A stretch of 64,000 nt of DNA from Diplosphaera chodatii (Eukaryota; Chlorophyta; Trebouxiophyceae; Prasiolales; Stichococcaceae): contig CM063638.1 of the NCBI GenBank assembly GCA_032358165.1, positions 19,920-83,919 of the forward strand. Reading direction: 5' to 3'. Numbering within the stretch: position 1 is the first letter of the stretch; each line of letters begins with the position of its first letter. Below, in pieces: positions 62,145 to 64,000 of the stretch. The notes beneath the pieces are model-generated. The model saw nothing but the letters and a program-made list of their open reading frames with translations, was not told where the DNA came from and made no database searches. The position numbers were made by a program, and so were the translations under genes.

Positions 62145-64000
62145 ATCCCTAGCGTACCTTTGATCCGTTGAGCGAGAGCTTTTCCACACAATGCTCCCGG
62201 GTCACTATGGCCGACTTTCGTCTCTGCTCGACTTGTAAGTCTCGCAGTCAGGCAAGCTTATACCATTACGCTCTTCAGCTGATTTCCGACCAGCTTGAGC
62301 TTACCTTCGCACGCTTCCGTTACTTTTTAGGAAGCGCTCGCCCCAAGCAAACTACCTACCATACAATGTTGCTTTTAAAAAGGTTAGGAAACAAATATGA
62401 AAAGAGTGGTATTTCAAGATTGCTGCACATATTTCGTCAAACAAAAGCTTGACAAAGCATTTGTAGCTCCCACTTATCCTATACATTGTATATTTTTTTC
62501 CAATGTATGGTTATAGTAAAGGTGCATAGGGTCTTACCGTCTACTTTTGGGTACTCCGCATCTTCACGGAGAATTCAATTTCACGGAGTCTATATTAGAG
62601 ACAGTAGGGCAATCGTTACACCATTCATGCAGGACACTAATTAGATGTCAATGAATTTCGCTACCTTAGGACCGTCAGAGTTACGGCCGCCGTTTACTAG
62701 GTCTTAAATTTCTGGCCTGAAGTTATATTTTTTTTTATGTAGTTTAGCAGAAACGAGTTTCTGCTAAACGTAATTTTTCAAAAAAAACTAATTTCTCACT
62801 TTTTTTCTTAGATTTCTAGCACCGGGCAGGTGTCAGACCCTATACGTAGTTTTAAAACTTTGCAGAGTCCTGTGTTTTTATTAAACAGTCGCCACCCTTT
62901 GAATTGTGTCACCTTTGAATTTTATTCCTAAAAACCGTTGCGGGTTGCTTCGCTATAAAATTAAAGGTCCTCCTTTTTCCGAAGTTACGGAGGGAATTTG
63001 CCGAGTTCCTTAAATATAGTTTTCTCCTACGCCTTAGTTTACTAAACTTGTTGACCAGTGTCGGTTTAAGTACGGTGAATTTATTTAAAGTTTTTTCCAG
63101 GAAAAAAATAAGTTATAATTCATTATCCAATAATTGTTGTAACTTATGTTTTTTTCGTAACTTTAAATCATAAAATAATAAAAATTTTTACCCATCAATT
63201 TTATAAAAAAGTGTTTACTTTTTTATAGATGTTTACTTTCGTATATTATTTAGGGGCCGACTAACTCTACACTGAATTCCAGTGTGTAGAAAACTGTCAA
63301 CTTCCGGCGATTCTGAATTTAACAGAATTTTACGTTACTCATGTCAGCATTGTTTCTTCTGATATCTCCAATAAAAATTTTACAATTTCTTTTCTGTGAC
63401 TTACAGAATATTCTGCTACCTAATTAATTGTTTTTATTTGAACCGCCCTTTGACAGGGGCTCGTTTCTGCAAAAATCTAATTAAAAGATTTCACTTTTTA
63501 TAAAAAATATTGCTGCAAAAAAAATTAATTATCGTTGCTTCGGTGTATAGCTTGAGCCCCGTTTCATTTTTGGCACTATTAAGCTAGACCAGTGAGCTAT
63601 TACGCTTTCTTCAAAGGATGGCTGCTTCCAAGCCCACCTCCTGGTTGTTTTTGCTTAATAATATCCTTTTCCACTAAGCTATAGCTTTGGGACCTTAGCA
63701 TTCGATCTGGGCTGTTTCCCTTTAGACTTTGGACCTTAGCACCCAAAGTCTGTCTTTAATTTAGTTTAAAAAATATTCGGAGTTTCCATAGGATCGGTAA
63801 AGCTTTGGGCTACCCTTACCTATAGAGTGCTCTACCTTTTTTTAAATTCAAATCATGCTCTACCTCAATAGATTTCGCAGAAAACCAGCTATTTCCGGGT
63901 TCGATTGGCTTTTCACCCCTAGTCACAAGTCATCCCCGTTTATTGCAACAAACGTGGGTTCGGTCCTCCGAAACGTGTTACCATTTTTTCAACCTGCTTA

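Larger units (their letters stand above)
60735..64000 (-). rRNA. rnl: Large subunit ribosomal RNA (3' part, runs off the window)
   Basis: Minus-strand LSU rRNA is recognisable by its 3' end (complement of cctctcgtacaagagaatgg), the sarcin/ricin-type neighbourhood and GGCACCTCGATGTCGACTCA at about 61090-61110. Further in are CAACGGATCAAAGGTACGCT near 62155 and GGCGGCCGTAACTCTGACGG near 62675-62695, with domain II-III sequence to 64000. The 3' end is approximate. Variable-region expansions carry repeat fragments, e.g. near 62745-62775 (an agcagaaacgagtttctgct hairpin) and 63435-63470. Confidence 0.93.

Noticed and set aside
62168..62452. 94-codon plus frame
   Set aside because: Antisense of conserved LSU rRNA sequence, which explains its unusual composition.

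Overview
This window is a 64 kb piece of a large, strongly A+T-rich, loosely packed mitochondrial genome, most likely from a green alga (Viridiplantae). It carries respiratory-chain genes (nad1, 2, 3, 4, 6, 7, 9; cob), ATP synthase genes (atp4, 6, 8, 9), a broad ribosomal protein set (rps2, 3, 4, 10, 19; rpl5, 10, 16), tatC, intron-bearing SSU and LSU rRNA genes and 26 tRNA genes. A mitochondrial rpl10, nad9, an atp4/atp8 pair and three distinct CAU tRNAs of plant type fit a green or other gene-rich mitochondrion. No tool was available to fix the species. Conserved genes read through with the standard code, and the only tRNA-Trp has anticodon CCA. cox1-3, nad4L, nad5, atp1 and trnH were not seen; they presumably lie outside the window.

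Layout. 1-4.1 kb is a run of tRNA genes (A, S, F, G, D, T, Q, K). 4.5-17.8 kb holds tatC, trnR(acg), nad2, atp6, tRNAs G/E, rpl5, nad1, trnM, rps2, rps3 and trnW. 18-19.8 kb has trnC and a group of broken small membrane-protein ORFs. 20.4-27.1 kb is a forward block: rpl16-rps10-rps19-nad9-rpl10-nad3-rps4. 27.7-37.7 kb holds tRNAs L/L/N, three tRNA genes split by group II introns (R-ucu, a CAU tRNA probably Ile, Y-gua), plus nad4 and nad6. cob (38 kb) and atp9 (40 kb) follow. 41.9-44.4 kb and 50.7-53.5 kb hold unidentified, partly broken membrane or coiled-coil ORFs around trnI(gau), trnfM and the minus-strand rns. rns (44.7-49.5 kb) has two group I introns: one with an intact LAGLIDADG gene, one with a wrecked one. 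The right end has trnV(uac) split by a fourth group II intron, trnS(uga), atp4-atp8 and nad7. It closes with the 3' part of rnl, which has one group I intron with a LAGLIDADG ORF; rnl runs off the window.

Spacers are full of small GC-richer palindromic repeats. These include a ~47 bp double-hairpin family (R1), a ~26 bp hairpin (R2) built around GCAGGGACGAGCCCCTGC, and a family (R5) built around gttgctttgcaacgcaaac. Copies have also invaded reading frames (rps3, rpl10, two unknown ORFs), introns and rRNA.

The most unusual part is the scattered set of unidentified membrane-protein ORFs at 18.7-19.8, 41.9-44.1 and 50.7-53.5 kb. Reading frames continue across in-frame TAA, TAG or TGA codons and single frameshifts, and two of them are paralogues. 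They look like a decaying integrated foreign element, with recoding or RNA editing as a less likely alternative.
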